From the NCBI GenBank assembly GCA_018222805.1, contig JAAEZQ010000035.1, forward strand, positions 1 to 36,111: DNA of 36,111 bases. Direction: 5' to 3'. Positions 16,157 through 24,147 of this stretch are shown here, piece after piece. The notes below the pieces were generated by a model, which did no database searches, was not told where the DNA came from, and worked only from the letters and a program-made list of their open reading frames with translations. Made by a program: the position numbers and the translations under genes. Numbering within the stretch: the stretch's first letter is position 1; each line of letters starts with the position of its first letter. The stretch comes from Vibrionaceae bacterium. GTDB lineage: Bacteria; Pseudomonadota; Gammaproteobacteria; Enterobacterales; Vibrionaceae.

Positions 16157-16849
16157 ATGAAACTGTATTCGTGTTTGCTGGCTTTCGTACTCAGCCTTAC
16201 CAGTGTTTCAGCTCTAGCTACTACACCTGAATTTGCACACGTAACGACAACAGGTTATGGCGAGGTAATTGCGACGCCAGATATGGCGACTTTTTCGGTC
16301 AAAGTGGTGGATACTACGATGACTGCCGAGCAAGCAAAGCTGTCGGTGGATAAGACTGTCGATGAGTTTTTACAAAGTCTGTCAGATGCAGGGTTATCTA
16401 AAGACAGCATCACCAGTTCGAATCTCTATCTGGCTCCTCAATACCATTATCCAAAATCGGGTAAGGCAGAGCTGGTTGGTTATCGTGCCTCTCGTAGTAT
16501 TAACGTCACGGTTAAGGATTTAGCTAACCTTAATCAATACCTGGATATGGCGATACAAGCGGGTATTAACCAAGTTGATAATATTCAGCTTAAGGTGAGT
16601 AATCAGGCTGAGTATCAACAGCAAGCACGTTTGGCTGCGATCAAAGATGCTAGAGAAAGTGCTGCCTCTCTGGCTTCCGGGTTTGATAAGGCTCTGGGTG
16701 ATATCTGGCGGGTCAACTATAACAATACTTACCCAACGCCAGTGTTGATGCGCTCTATGGCGATGGAAGGTAAGCAGAGTACCAATAGTTATCAGGACTC
16801 TACGATGGTGATCCGAGATCAAGTAGAGGTTATCTACAAACTGAAATAA
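16157..16849 (+). CDS. SIMPL-domain (DUF541, YggE-like) exported protein
   Basis: This 230-residue protein has an export signal (KLYSCLLAFVLSLTSVSALA) and then the SIMPL domain, starting HVTTTGYGEVIATPDMATFSVKV. ISSNLYLAPQY-like and YRASRSINVTVKDL segments follow. E. coli YggE, in the same family, reduces oxidative stress by an unknown mechanism, and in E. coli yggE neighbours argO and argP as here. I start at 16157, where the signal peptide begins; an upstream ATG at 16094 would put unrelated residues before it. The location is probably periplasmic or outer-membrane linked. Confidence 0.88.
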   Translation: MKLYSCLLAFVLSLTSVSALATTPEFAHVTTTGYGEVIATPDMATFSVKVVDTTMTAEQAKLSVDKTVDEFLQSLSDAGLSKDSITSSNLYLAPQYHYPKSGKAELVGYRASRSINVTVKDLANLNQYLDMAIQAGINQVDNIQLKVSNQAEYQQQARLAAIKDARESAASLASGFDKALGDIWRVNYNNTYPTPVLMRSMAMEGKQSTNSYQDSTMVIRDQVEVIYKLK

Positions 16850-16868
16850 GGCGAATCCTTTTTCAGAT

Positions 16869-16900
16869 TTAAAAAAGGCAGGGTATATCCCTGCCTTTGT
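16869..16900. terminator. Bidirectional terminator between the SIMPL gene and serA
   Basis: A 10-bp stem AAAGGCAGGG facing CCCTGCCTTT with a 5-base loop has an A run on the left and a T-rich right flank. It serves the convergent genes on both sides. Confidence 0.88.
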
Positions 16901-16914
16901 TGTTTGTGTGCATT

Positions 16915-18147
16915 TTAGTGAAGAATACGAGCACGAATCGTGCCTTCGATACTTTTCAGTTTGGTTAGGGCATCTTCTGAGCGTTCAGTTTCTACATCGA
17001 TAACTACGTAGCCGATCTCTGCAGCTGTTTGCAGGTACTGTGCGGCGATGTTGATACCTTCTTCAGCAAAAATGGTGTTGATCTGAGTAAGGATACCTGG
17101 GCGGTTTTTGTGGATGTGTAGCAAGCGAGAACACTCACCACCGTGTTCAGGTAGAGATACTTCAGGGAAGTTAACGCTTGAAAGTGTTGAACCGTTATCT
17201 GAGTATTTCGCTAGTTTACCTGCTACTTCAACGCCGATGTTTTCTTGCGCTTCTTGGGTAGAGCCACCCACATGCGGTGTCAGGATGACGTTGTCGAACT
17301 TCTGTAGTGGAGACTCAAACGGGTCTGCGTTTGTTTTTGGTTCAATAGGGAATACATCGATAGCCGCTCCAGCCAGATGACCTGCTTCTAACGTGCTGCA
17401 AAGTGCAGGAATATCAACAACGGTACCACGAGCTGCGTTGATAAAGATTGAGCCTGGCTTCATGCGAGCAAACTCTTCTTCACCCATCATGTTCTTCGTT
17501 TCTGGTGTTTCTGGCACATGCAGTGAGATAACATCACACTTATTCAGTAGTTCACTCAGGGTGTGAACTTGCGTGGCATTACCCAAAGACAGCTTGTTTT
17601 CGATGTCGTAGTAGTAAACGCGCATACCAAGGTTTTCCGCAATGATACCCAACTGAGTACCGATATGGCCGTAACCGATAATGCCAAGACGTTTACCACG
17701 AGCTTCGTAAGAGTTATCTGCGCTTTTCTTCCAGATGCCACGATGTGCAAGAGCGTTCTTTTCAGGAATGCCTCGAAGAAGCAATAGGATCTGACCAAGA
17801 ACCAGCTCGGCTACGCTTCGTGTGTTTGAGAAAGGTGCGTTAAATACAGGAACGCCGCGTTTTGCAGCCGCGTCGAGATCGACTTGGTTAGTGCCGATAC
17901 AAAAACAGCCAATAGCAACCAGTTTGTTTGCCGCATTGATCACTTCTTCCGATAGATTAGTGCGGGAGCGAATGCCGATGAAGTGAACATCTTTAACCGC
18001 TTCAATCAGTTCTTCTTCAGGAAGTGAACCTTTGTGATATTCAATGTTGGTATAACCAGCAGCTTGAAGAACTTCAACTGAAGAAGGGTGAAGTCCCTCA
18101 AGTAAGAGGATCTTAATCTTGTCTTTTTCCAGCGAAACTTTGGCCAT
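16915..18147 (-). CDS. serA: D-3-phosphoglycerate dehydrogenase
   Basis: SerA oxidises 3-phosphoglycerate with NAD, the first and serine-inhibited step of serine synthesis. The 410-residue length equals E. coli SerA. The substrate domain has FIGIRSRTNLSEEV, the NAD domain has LGIIGYGHIGTQLGIIAENLGM with the GxGxxG turn, and the catalytic end shows ILTPHVGGSTQEAQ. A C-terminal ACT domain (about residues 335-410, HIHKNRPGILTQINTIF) binds serine. AAGGAC lies eight bases before the start. A PurR-like site lies about 91 bases upstream. Confidence 0.97.
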   Translation of the reverse strand: MAKVSLEKDKIKILLLEGLHPSSVEVLQAAGYTNIEYHKGSLPEEELIEAVKDVHFIGIRSRTNLSEEVINAANKLVAIGCFCIGTNQVDLDAAAKRGVPVFNAPFSNTRSVAELVLGQILLLLRGIPEKNALAHRGIWKKSADNSYEARGKRLGIIGYGHIGTQLGIIAENLGMRVYYYDIENKLSLGNATQVHTLSELLNKCDVISLHVPETPETKNMMGEEEFARMKPGSIFINAARGTVVDIPALCSTLEAGHLAGAAIDVFPIEPKTNADPFESPLQKFDNVILTPHVGGSTQEAQENIGVEVAGKLAKYSDNGSTLSSVNFPEVSLPEHGGECSRLLHIHKNRPGILTQINTIFAEEGINIAAQYLQTAAEIGYVVIDVETERSEDALTKLKSIEGTIRARILH

Positions 18148-18237
18148 TTTTTCTCGTCCTTAAAATGGAAAGGTGGGCTAATATGGCGCACATTGGGCAA
18201 AACAATTAAAAAGGGGATAATTAATAGTTTTGTAGGA

Positions 18238-18253
18238 GGACAAACGTTTCCTT
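18238..18253 (-). promoter_or_regulatory. PurR-like site upstream of serA
   Basis: The sequence GGACAAACGTTTCCTT on the plus strand agrees with 9 of 11 fixed positions of ANGCAANCGNTTNCNT. It lies 91-106 bases before the serA start codon. Read on the minus strand, a TTGTCC hexamer overlaps its edge and could be a -35, but the matching -10 is weak. This is the least certain operator of the set together with that of rpiA. Confidence 0.3.
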
Positions 18254-18344
18254 GTGCGTCTTCTGTTCAATAAAGTAACAAAAAAAAATGGCTTTGGGTA
18301 AGAAAATTACGGAATAAGGAATAATTTTCTTTGGTGAAAGAATG

Positions 18345-18369
18345 AAAAACGGTGCTTTGCAGCACCGTA
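18345..18369 (-). terminator. Intrinsic terminator of rpiA
   Basis: On the minus strand ACGGTGCT faces AGCACCGT with a 4-base loop and then five T. It lies about 50 bases past the rpiA stop and separates rpiA from serA. Confidence 0.88.
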
Positions 18370-18419
18370 TGTAATGAAATAACCGAAAAATGAACCTGAT
18401 AGGCTGATTGCCTAGGTTT

Positions 18420-19076
18420 TTACTCTTCGATTTTTGCACCTTCCGGCGTGCCAGTGATAACCACATCAGCGCCACGATGAGCAAAAAGACCCACAGTAAC
18501 AACACCTGCGATGCCGTTGATCTTGTCTTCCATTTCTTTTGGGTTAGTAATCTGCATGTTGTGTACATCCAGAATTACGTTGCCGTTGTCAGTAATAACG
18601 CCTTCACGGTACGCTGGGTCACCGCCCAGTTTCACTAACTCGCGCGCGACGTAAGAGCGTGCCATTGGAATTACTTCAACAGGCAGTGGGAATTGACCTA
18701 GTACTTCAACTGCTTTTGTGCCGTCTACGATACATACGAACTTATCAGAGATTGCAGCTACAATTTTCTCGCGAGTCAGAGCCGCGCCGCCGCCTTTGAT
18801 CATTTCACGTGCTGGGTTGATTTCGTCCGCGCCATCAACATACACATCCAGCTTCATTACGTCGTTACACTCGTATACTTCAATACCAAGCTCTTTTAGA
18901 CGCTCAGTTGAAGCGACAGAGCTAGATACTGCACCTTTAATATCGTCTTTGATAGTGCCTAGTGCATCGATGAAGTGATTCACGGTAGAGCCAGTGCCAA
19001 CACCGACAATGCTGCCTTTCTCAACATATTTTAGTGCTGCCCAACCAGCCGCTTTTTTCATTTCATCTTGAGTCAT
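18420..19076 (-). CDS. rpiA: Ribose-5-phosphate isomerase A
   Basis: RpiA interconverts ribulose 5-phosphate and ribose 5-phosphate, the entry to PRPP and nucleotides. The 218-residue protein matches the family length. Visible signatures are GVGTGSTVNHFIDAL (phosphate loop), VYVDGADEINP and IKGGGAALTREKIVA (catalytic acidic and lysine residues), and CIVDGTKAVEVLG. AGGAG precedes the start. The minus-strand promoter has a perfect TATAAT (19123-19118), followed by an operator-like palindrome. Confidence 0.97.
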   Translation of the reverse strand: MTQDEMKKAAGWAALKYVEKGSIVGVGTGSTVNHFIDALGTIKDDIKGAVSSSVASTERLKELGIEVYECNDVMKLDVYVDGADEINPAREMIKGGGAALTREKIVAAISDKFVCIVDGTKAVEVLGQFPLPVEVIPMARSYVARELVKLGGDPAYREGVITDNGNVILDVHNMQITNPKEMEDKINGIAGVVTVGLFAHRGADVVITGTPEGAKIEE

Positions 19077-19097
19077 GCCAATCTCCTGAATAGATGT

Positions 19098-19123
19098 TCG
19101 TTAACGTTTGCGGCGTGATTATA
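19098..19123 (-). promoter_or_regulatory. rpiA -10 element with adjoining LacI-family-like site
   Basis: On the minus strand TATAAT (19123-19118) is followed by CCGCAAACGTTAACGA (19113-19098). That 16-mer fits 8 of 11 fixed positions of the PurR consensus, with the left half GCAAACG perfect. It would lie right at and after the transcription start, the same arrangement as at fba. Confidence 0.45.
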
Positions 19124-19128
19124 GCGAC

Positions 19129-19728
19129 TTACTTCTCACTTTCCCATTGCCATATTCGGCTTGGAGTCACGATCTTAGGTAATGGAATGTCCCAGCTTTC
19201 AATTGGTAAGCGTTCTACATGTTGGCAATCGTGAGCGATACCGACAGGAGTGGCACCTTCACCACTGGCAAACCAATGTGAAAGGGTACGATCATAATAT
19301 CCTCCACCCATTCCTAAACGGTGACCAATACTGTCGAACCCCACCAAAGGTGTACAGATAAGATCGAGCTGACGAACTGGCATAAGATGACGAATATCGA
19401 GTCTTGGCTCAAGAATACCATATTTGTTATAGGCCAGTTGATCATCACTCAGGTACTGAAGAAACAGCAGCTGACCTTTTGAAAAAGGGTGGATTACTGG
19501 CAGATAGATTGACTTCCCTTGTTTCCATAGCCACTCGATAAGTGGTTTGGTATCCAGTTCACCATCTGCAGAGAGATAAATAGCAATGTGCTGAGAATGC
19601 TGGATTTCAGGGAGTTGGGAAAATTGACTGACTAAGTCGAGCGCCGCTTGAAACTGCGTATCGCTACATAGAGCGTTGCGTTTTTCACGAATCAGTTTGC
19701 GGAAGTCTTGTCGAGAAAGTTCTGACAT
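19129..19728 (-). CDS. fau: 5-formyltetrahydrofolate cyclo-ligase
   Basis: This enzyme (Fau/YgfA) converts 5-formyltetrahydrofolate to 5,10-methenyltetrahydrofolate with ATP, returning a storage folate to the one-carbon pool. The 199-residue protein begins MSELSRQDFRKLIREKRNAL, whose basic residues form the ATP site. Further on it has LYLSADGELDT, DLICTPLVGFDSIGHRLGMGGGYYD (the family signature) and VGIAHDCQ. The start at 19728 lies only seven bases after the 6S RNA gene and has no recognisable ribosome binding site. The frame remains open backwards through 6S RNA, but that part is not protein-like. Joint 6S-fau transcription is known in E. coli. Confidence 0.93.
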   Translation of the reverse strand: MSELSRQDFRKLIREKRNALCSDTQFQAALDLVSQFSQLPEIQHSQHIAIYLSADGELDTKPLIEWLWKQGKSIYLPVIHPFSKGQLLFLQYLSDDQLAYNKYGILEPRLDIRHLMPVRQLDLICTPLVGFDSIGHRLGMGGGYYDRTLSHWFASGEGATPVGIAHDCQHVERLPIESWDIPLPKIVTPSRIWQWESEK

Positions 19729-19734
19729 AGAGGA

Positions 19735-19918
19735 ATACCCCAGGGTGCCGTTGAGGATTGTGGCCCTTGAACCAGCTGGTTCAAGGCGGATCAGCAATGA
19801 TAACCGTAGGCTTCTCGGTACATGCCAAGCTTGCTCAATAGTTACCAAGTACTAACCCTTAGGTATTGCTTATCGGCTCAGGGACTTACATCCTGCTGAC
19901 GCACACCCCAGGGTAAAT
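19735..19918 (-). ncRNA. ssrS: 6S RNA
   Basis: About 184 nt on the minus strand match 6S RNA, which binds the sigma-70 RNA polymerase as a promoter mimic and dampens transcription in stationary phase. Conserved pieces are GTCCCTGAGCCGATA near the 5' end, CGAGAAGCCT in the middle and CCTTGAACC...GGTTCAAGGG in the 3' half. The ends pair (TACCCTGGGGTG near 19916 against CACCCTGGGGTA near 19737), forming the closing stem. The position between zapA and fau is the classical one. The ends are given to within a few bases. Confidence 0.93.
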
Positions 19919-19925
19919 TTTGTAT

Positions 19926-20234
19926 TTACTGCTGTCCTTGCGTAACTTTACTTAATGCGCTCTCTAGAGACGCAGTGAGCTGTTCCATTCGCTCAGTAAT
20001 TTCTTGCTGTTGCCCGCTCGATTCGTATGACTTGGTCTGCAGCTCATAACAAATGTTTAATGCGGCAAAGGTCAGCAGCTGAATTTCATTGGTTACCTTA
20101 GTACGTTCGCTCATCTCTTTCAATCTTCGATCGAGATCTTTTGCTGCTGCAACGAGAGACTCCTCTTGCCCCGCAGGACAATTTACTCGAGTTACTTTGC
20201 CTAGTATTGAAACGTCGATCGCTTGATTGCTCAT
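19926..20234 (-). CDS. zapA: Cell division protein ZapA
   Basis: ZapA binds FtsZ and bundles its filaments at the division site. The 102-residue protein opens with AIDVSILGKVTRVNCPAGQEESLVAAAKDLD, the ZapA fold, and then carries a long coiled coil (about residues 50-100, heptad-like, Gln and Glu rich). It lies directly upstream of 6S RNA in the same direction and divergent from ygfB, as in E. coli. Confidence 0.95.
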   Translation of the reverse strand: MSNQAIDVSILGKVTRVNCPAGQEESLVAAAKDLDRRLKEMSERTKVTNEIQLLTFAALNICYELQTKSYESSGQQQEITERMEQLTASLESALSKVTQGQQ

Positions 20235-20411
20235 GATGAATAAACTCTATATTCGCGCTATCTAAGGTATTGCTCTGTACAACTACCGAGGAGGAAACTA
20301 TAGGAAAAGCGCTATTAAGATTCAAGCATTTCCCATCACAGAAAGAGAAATGATGACATGATCACACAGGAATTCGGCAAATTGAGCAAATGGTGTTCAA
20401 AATGAATTTGA

Positions 20412-20430
20412 TAGTCGTTTCGGACGACTA
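20412..20430. repeat. Small perfect hairpin upstream of ygfB
   Basis: TAGTCGT at 20412-20418 faces ACGACTA at 20424-20430 with the loop TTCGG. It is in the leader or promoter of ygfB, 53 bases before the chosen start. No T run follows. Confidence 0.45.
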
Positions 20431-20482
20431 GGCTTGATGGTAGGATATGTCGATACATTATTACGCAAGAATGAGCCAAGCT

Positions 20483-21061
20483 ATGAGTGAAATCACCCTT
20501 CCTGAATACCAATCTATTGCTGCTGAGTTACAATCTGCAAGTCTGGCTGTTACCCCAGCTGAGTTGCATGGTTTACTGGTCGGCATGCTCAGTGGTGGAT
20601 TGGCGATAAACGATCAAACCTGGCAGCCCATTCTGTTTGATTACACTAATGATGGTATGGGTTGGCCTGCAACGGCATTGGCGTTTGCACAGAGTGTGTT
20701 CAAAGTTTCTGTCGATGAACTGACCGGCTCTTCAATGGAGCTGTCGTTACTGTTGCCAGACGAAGCTGGCGAAGAAGGCTTGTTTGCATTAGCTGATGGC
20801 TTATCCGACTTCGTAAACCACTTTATCTCTGGTCTTGGCTTAGCCGGCATTGTATTGAGCAAAGCTTCTGATGATGTGAAAGAAGCATTGGCTGACTTAG
20901 AAGAAATTGCCAAGCTTGGTATTGATGAAGACGACGACCTTGGTGAGCAAGCGCAATTACTTGAGCATGTGATCGAACATGTTAAAGCTTGTGTGCTGAC
21001 CATCCATGCAGAGTTTGGTGCGCGCCCAGAAAGCAGTGACAGCAAACCAACGATTCATTAA
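20483..21061 (+). CDS. ygfB: YgfB/YecA family protein (UPF0149)
   Basis: This 192-residue, acidic cytosolic protein of the UPF0149 family has the segments AELHGLLVGMLSGG, EGLFALADGLSDFVNHFISGL, and the acidic tail region GIDEDDDLGEQ. The molecular function is not firmly known; YgfB of Pseudomonas aeruginosa lowers ampDh3 expression and affects beta-lactam resistance. I start at MSEITLPEYQS (20483), which fits the family; ATGs at 20447 and 20471 are in frame and none of the three has a clear ribosome binding site. The gene leads a cluster with ubiH and ubiI, 23 bases before ubiH. Confidence 0.9.
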   Translation: MSEITLPEYQSIAAELQSASLAVTPAELHGLLVGMLSGGLAINDQTWQPILFDYTNDGMGWPATALAFAQSVFKVSVDELTGSSMELSLLLPDEAGEEGLFALADGLSDFVNHFISGLGLAGIVLSKASDDVKEALADLEEIAKLGIDEDDDLGEQAQLLEHVIEHVKACVLTIHAEFGARPESSDSKPTIH

Positions 21062-21084
21062 TTACAGATTGTTCAGAGGTAAGC

Positions 21085-22263
21085 ATGAGGCAATATGATG
21101 TAGTCATTGCTGGTGGTGCTATGGCTGGTGCGACGTTAGCTCTGGCAATTGAACACTTATCCCAAGCGGTTTTACGCATTGCTGTCGTCGAGCCTTTTAA
21201 AGTCCAGTCGGATGTTCACCCGGGCTTTGACTCACGTTCGATAGCGTTGTCTTATGGTACCGTAAACCTGTTGCGTCATTTGCAACTTTGGTCAGTCATT
21301 GAACCGTTTGCAACGCCAATAGAGCATATTCATGTTTCTGATCGTTCTCATGCGGGAATGACGAACATTACTAAGCAAGAAGTCGGGGTAGAGGCTCTGG
21401 GATATGTGGTTGAGCTGGCAGATGTTGGTCGGGTGTATCAAGAACTGCTTTCGAAGAGTGTCTCAATAGATTTCTTCTGTCCAGACTCTGTCACCCATAT
21501 CGAGCGAGAGCAAGAACATACGAGTGTTGAGCTAAGCAGCGGCGAAAAGCTTAAAGCGAAGTTGTTAGTTGCTGCTGATGGTGCGGTATCACTATGCTGT
21601 CAGCAAGTTGGATTAGAGCTATCTGAACACGACTTTGAGCAAGTGGCTGTGATTGCTAACATTCAGGCTCAGGAACCGCACCAAGGGCGTGCATTTGAAC
21701 GTTTTACCGAGAATGGGCCTGTCGCGCTTCTACCTATGAGTGACAATCGGATGTCGCTCGTTTGGTGTTTGCATCCGGATGAAGCTGATACTGTATTGGC
21801 GCTCTCTGACAGTGATTTTCTTGCGCGATTACAGCACGATTTTGGCTGGCGTTTGGGAGCTCTGAATAAAGTTGGTCTGCGTGCAAGCTATCCTCTATTG
21901 CTACGTCATCGTAAGCAGAATATTTCACATCGGTTTGCGATTGTTGGTAACGCTGCTCAAACCTTGCATCCAATTGCAGGACAAGGTTTTAACCTCGGGA
22001 TTCGAGATGTGGTGTCTCTGGCTGAAGAGGTGGTCAAGCAAAGCGATGACGCCGGACGTTATCAAGGCCTAATGCGTTTTAGTCAGCGCCGTGAAGCCGA
22101 CCGTAGCGAAACCATTTGGTTAACGAGCTCTCTCGTGCATATTTTTTCAAACGATTTACCCGCGATGCGAATTGGGCGTAATGCCGCTTTAGCAGCGATG
22201 GATAACCTTTCTATTTTTAAGCAACCACTCCTACGCCATACTCTTGGCTTAGTGAAACGATGA
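21085..22263 (+). CDS. ubiH: 2-octaprenyl-6-methoxyphenol hydroxylase
   Basis: UbiH is a flavin monooxygenase of aerobic ubiquinone synthesis (C1 hydroxylation of the ring). The 392-residue protein has the FAD dinucleotide motif VVIAGGAMAGATLALAIE at the N-terminus, the DG motif LLVAADGAVS, and the second FAD motif VGNAAQTLHPIAGQGFNLG near residue 290, where GN in place of GD is normal for UbiH. The ATG follows GAGGTAAGC. It lies between ygfB and ubiI, as in E. coli. Confidence 0.95.
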   Translation: MRQYDVVIAGGAMAGATLALAIEHLSQAVLRIAVVEPFKVQSDVHPGFDSRSIALSYGTVNLLRHLQLWSVIEPFATPIEHIHVSDRSHAGMTNITKQEVGVEALGYVVELADVGRVYQELLSKSVSIDFFCPDSVTHIEREQEHTSVELSSGEKLKAKLLVAADGAVSLCCQQVGLELSEHDFEQVAVIANIQAQEPHQGRAFERFTENGPVALLPMSDNRMSLVWCLHPDEADTVLALSDSDFLARLQHDFGWRLGALNKVGLRASYPLLLRHRKQNISHRFAIVGNAAQTLHPIAGQGFNLGIRDVVSLAEEVVKQSDDAGRYQGLMRFSQRREADRSETIWLTSSLVHIFSNDLPAMRIGRNAALAAMDNLSIFKQPLLRHTLGLVKR

Positions 22264-22312
22264 TCGGTTGCAACGAGTTAGGTAACAATTAGTTATTAGG
22301 TAAGTAAAAGTA

Positions 22313-23521
22313 ATGATGCAAAGTGTAGATATCGCCATCATCGGCGGAGGGATGGTTGGGTTGGCGCTTGCCGCCGCATTCAAAGACAGTGACCTGCGTA
22401 TCGCTGTCATAGAAGGTAGCGTTCCTGATGATAAACTGAATGAACTGCCCGATGTACGCGTGTCTGCATTGAGTCGCTCTAGTGAAACCATATTGCGTAA
22501 GTTAGGAGCTTGGCAAGGTATTGAACAGCGAAGAGCGTCTCCATACTATGGCATGGAGGTTTGGGAACAGGACAGCTTTGCCAAAATAGAGTTTGATGCG
22601 CAAAGTATGGCACAGCCTGATTTGGGTCATATTGTTGAAAACAGAGTGATTCAGTTAGCGTTGTTGGAGAAAGTGCAGAAACAGAACAACGTTACACTCT
22701 TTATGCCTGCACGTTGCACCACCTTAGCGGTTGGTGAGCAAGAAAGCTGGTTAACGCTGGATAATGGACAAGCGATGACGGCTAAATTAGTGGTCGGTGC
22801 AGATGGTGCAAACTCTTGGTTACGTAAACAGATGGACATTCCGCTTACACACTGGGATTATGGACACAGTGCATTAGTCGCGAATGTACTAACAGCAGAC
22901 CCTCATAACAATATCGCGCGTCAGATTTTTACACCTCATGGGCCATTGGCATTGTTGCCGATGTCTCAGCCAAATATGTGTTCAATTGTTTGGTCGACAG
23001 AGCCAGACAGAGCTGAGCAATTACTTGCGATGGATGAGCACGATTTCAACAAAGCGTTAACCAGCGAATTTGATGCACGACTAGGCATGTGTGAAGTCGT
23101 GGGTGATAGAGCTGCGTTTCCGTTGAAAATGCGTTATGCACGTGACTTTGTGGTCGAGCGTGTGGCGTTAGTCGGTGACGCAGCACATACCATTCACCCA
23201 CTAGCTGGGCAGGGGGTGAACCTAGGACTTCTGGATGCGGCAAGTTTAGCTCAGGAAGTATTAGCGCTGTGGAAACAAGGCCAAGACATCGGCAGTAAGC
23301 GGAACCTTCGTAGTTACGAACGCTGGCGTAAAGCGGAAGCCGCTAAGATGATTGCTGCGATGCAAGGTTTCCGTGATTTATTCTCTGGTGATAACCCGGC
23401 TAAGAAGCTGATGCGTGGTATTGGTTTAAGTCTGGCAGGGCAGTTGCCTGGTGCGAAAGATGAGATCATGAGACGAGCGCTGGGCTTGAAAGGTGATTTG
23501 CCAGAGTTGGCTCGTCAGTAG
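22313..23521 (+). CDS. ubiI: Ubiquinone flavin monooxygenase UbiI
   Basis: UbiI (formerly VisC) hydroxylates C5 of the ubiquinone precursor. The 402-residue protein has VDIAIIGGGMVGLALAAAF at the start, the DG motif VVGADGANSWLR, and VALVGDAAHTIHPLAGQGVN for FAD binding. It is a paralogue of the upstream UbiH, with the regular GD version of the second FAD motif. ATG codons at 22313 and 22316 are equally plausible. It is the last gene of the unit and is followed by a strong terminator. Confidence 0.94.
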   Translation: MMQSVDIAIIGGGMVGLALAAAFKDSDLRIAVIEGSVPDDKLNELPDVRVSALSRSSETILRKLGAWQGIEQRRASPYYGMEVWEQDSFAKIEFDAQSMAQPDLGHIVENRVIQLALLEKVQKQNNVTLFMPARCTTLAVGEQESWLTLDNGQAMTAKLVVGADGANSWLRKQMDIPLTHWDYGHSALVANVLTADPHNNIARQIFTPHGPLALLPMSQPNMCSIVWSTEPDRAEQLLAMDEHDFNKALTSEFDARLGMCEVVGDRAAFPLKMRYARDFVVERVALVGDAAHTIHPLAGQGVNLGLLDAASLAQEVLALWKQGQDIGSKRNLRSYERWRKAEAAKMIAAMQGFRDLFSGDNPAKKLMRGIGLSLAGQLPGAKDEIMRRALGLKGDLPELARQ

Positions 23522-23538
23522 TCGCTTATCTCGATAAC

Positions 23539-23568
23539 AAAAAAGGCTGAATAATTCAGCCTTTTTTA
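23539..23568. terminator. Bidirectional terminator between ubiI and ytfK
   Basis: An 11-bp stem AAAAGGCTGAA facing TTCAGCCTTTT with a 3-base loop has A and T runs on both sides and serves the convergent genes. Confidence 0.93.
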
Positions 23569-23583
23569 ATCAATGAGTTTTAG

Positions 23584-23790
23584 CTAAGCATATGCGCATC
23601 GGAGTTTCATGATTTCTTGATTGATCTCTTTTACGGCTCTGAAATGACGTTGCTCCGCTTTTTCAGGTAATATCAGTTTACCGTTATCAAACTCGAATTT
23701 TCCGACCCCGTAAATATAAATTCTTCCTTTAAATAGACGACTTATATGTTTAGCAATCATACCTGGTGTATAGCGCTTAAACAGTCTCAT
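23584..23790 (-). CDS. ytfK: DUF1107/YtfK family protein
   Basis: This 68-residue protein resembles E. coli YtfK along its length: MRLFKRYTPGMIAKHI, then LFKGRIYIYGVGKFEFDNGKL, then a helical end EINQEIMKLR. In E. coli, YtfK promotes accumulation of the alarmone (p)ppGpp by favouring SpoT synthesis under phosphate or fatty acid starvation. AAAGGA lies eight bases upstream of the ATG. It stands alone, with a 630-base gap upstream. The family assignment is from sequence memory, and the role is inferred from the E. coli member. Confidence 0.85.
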   Translation of the reverse strand: MRLFKRYTPGMIAKHISRLFKGRIYIYGVGKFEFDNGKLILPEKAEQRHFRAVKEINQEIMKLRCAYA

Positions 23791-24147
23791 ATTTACTTTC
23801 CTTTTTTCTTACCTAGCTCAGGTTATTCTACGTTTTTCACGCGAAATTATTGTGATAGCAATACTAATAAGTAAAGGTGAGATGTAACAACTTAGAGATT
23901 TGTGCTGCCTTAGGCAAATTGACGGCTTTATGTCTCAAATTGCGTGAGGGTTACCCCAAAAATCACCGATTACGGAACGTTATTCGTTCTTTATTCTTTT
24001 TTACGTGGTGTATTAAGTAATAGTTTTGTTACAGGATTAAGAATAGAAGGAGATTTAATGTTTGGTAAATGTTTATTTTTTAACGCTCATTCCGTTTTCT
24101 CTTGCTACTTAATCTTAGAGTAAGAAGGCTGATAAAAAGTTCACACA
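23791..24147. other. Gap upstream of ytfK
   Basis: About 360 bases, AT-rich. The left part presumably carries the minus-strand ytfK promoter. The right part has one short plus-strand frame with a good ribosome binding site (24058-24123), listed separately. I see no operator-like palindrome or strong hairpin otherwise. Confidence 0.5.
24058..24123 (+). CDS. Possible small protein of 21 residues
   Basis: An ATG at 24058 follows GAAGGAGA with five bases between GGAG and the ATG, the best ribosome binding site in this gap. The frame encodes a short, hydrophobic and Cys-containing peptide (MFGKCLFFNAHSVFSCYLIL, then Glu) and stops at TAA. I do not recognise it. No convincing promoter was found, and chance is a real possibility because such short frames are common. 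Confidence 0.25.
   Translation: MFGKCLFFNAHSVFSCYLILE

Noticed and set aside
19729..19848. N-terminal extension of fau by 40 codons
   Set aside because: The frame is open but runs through 6S RNA, and the extra residues do not resemble the family; the 5-formyltetrahydrofolate cyclo-ligase sequence begins at 19728.
21940..21990. GN instead of GD in the second FAD motif of UbiH
   Set aside because: It looked like a lost key residue, but E. coli UbiH also has GN at this place.
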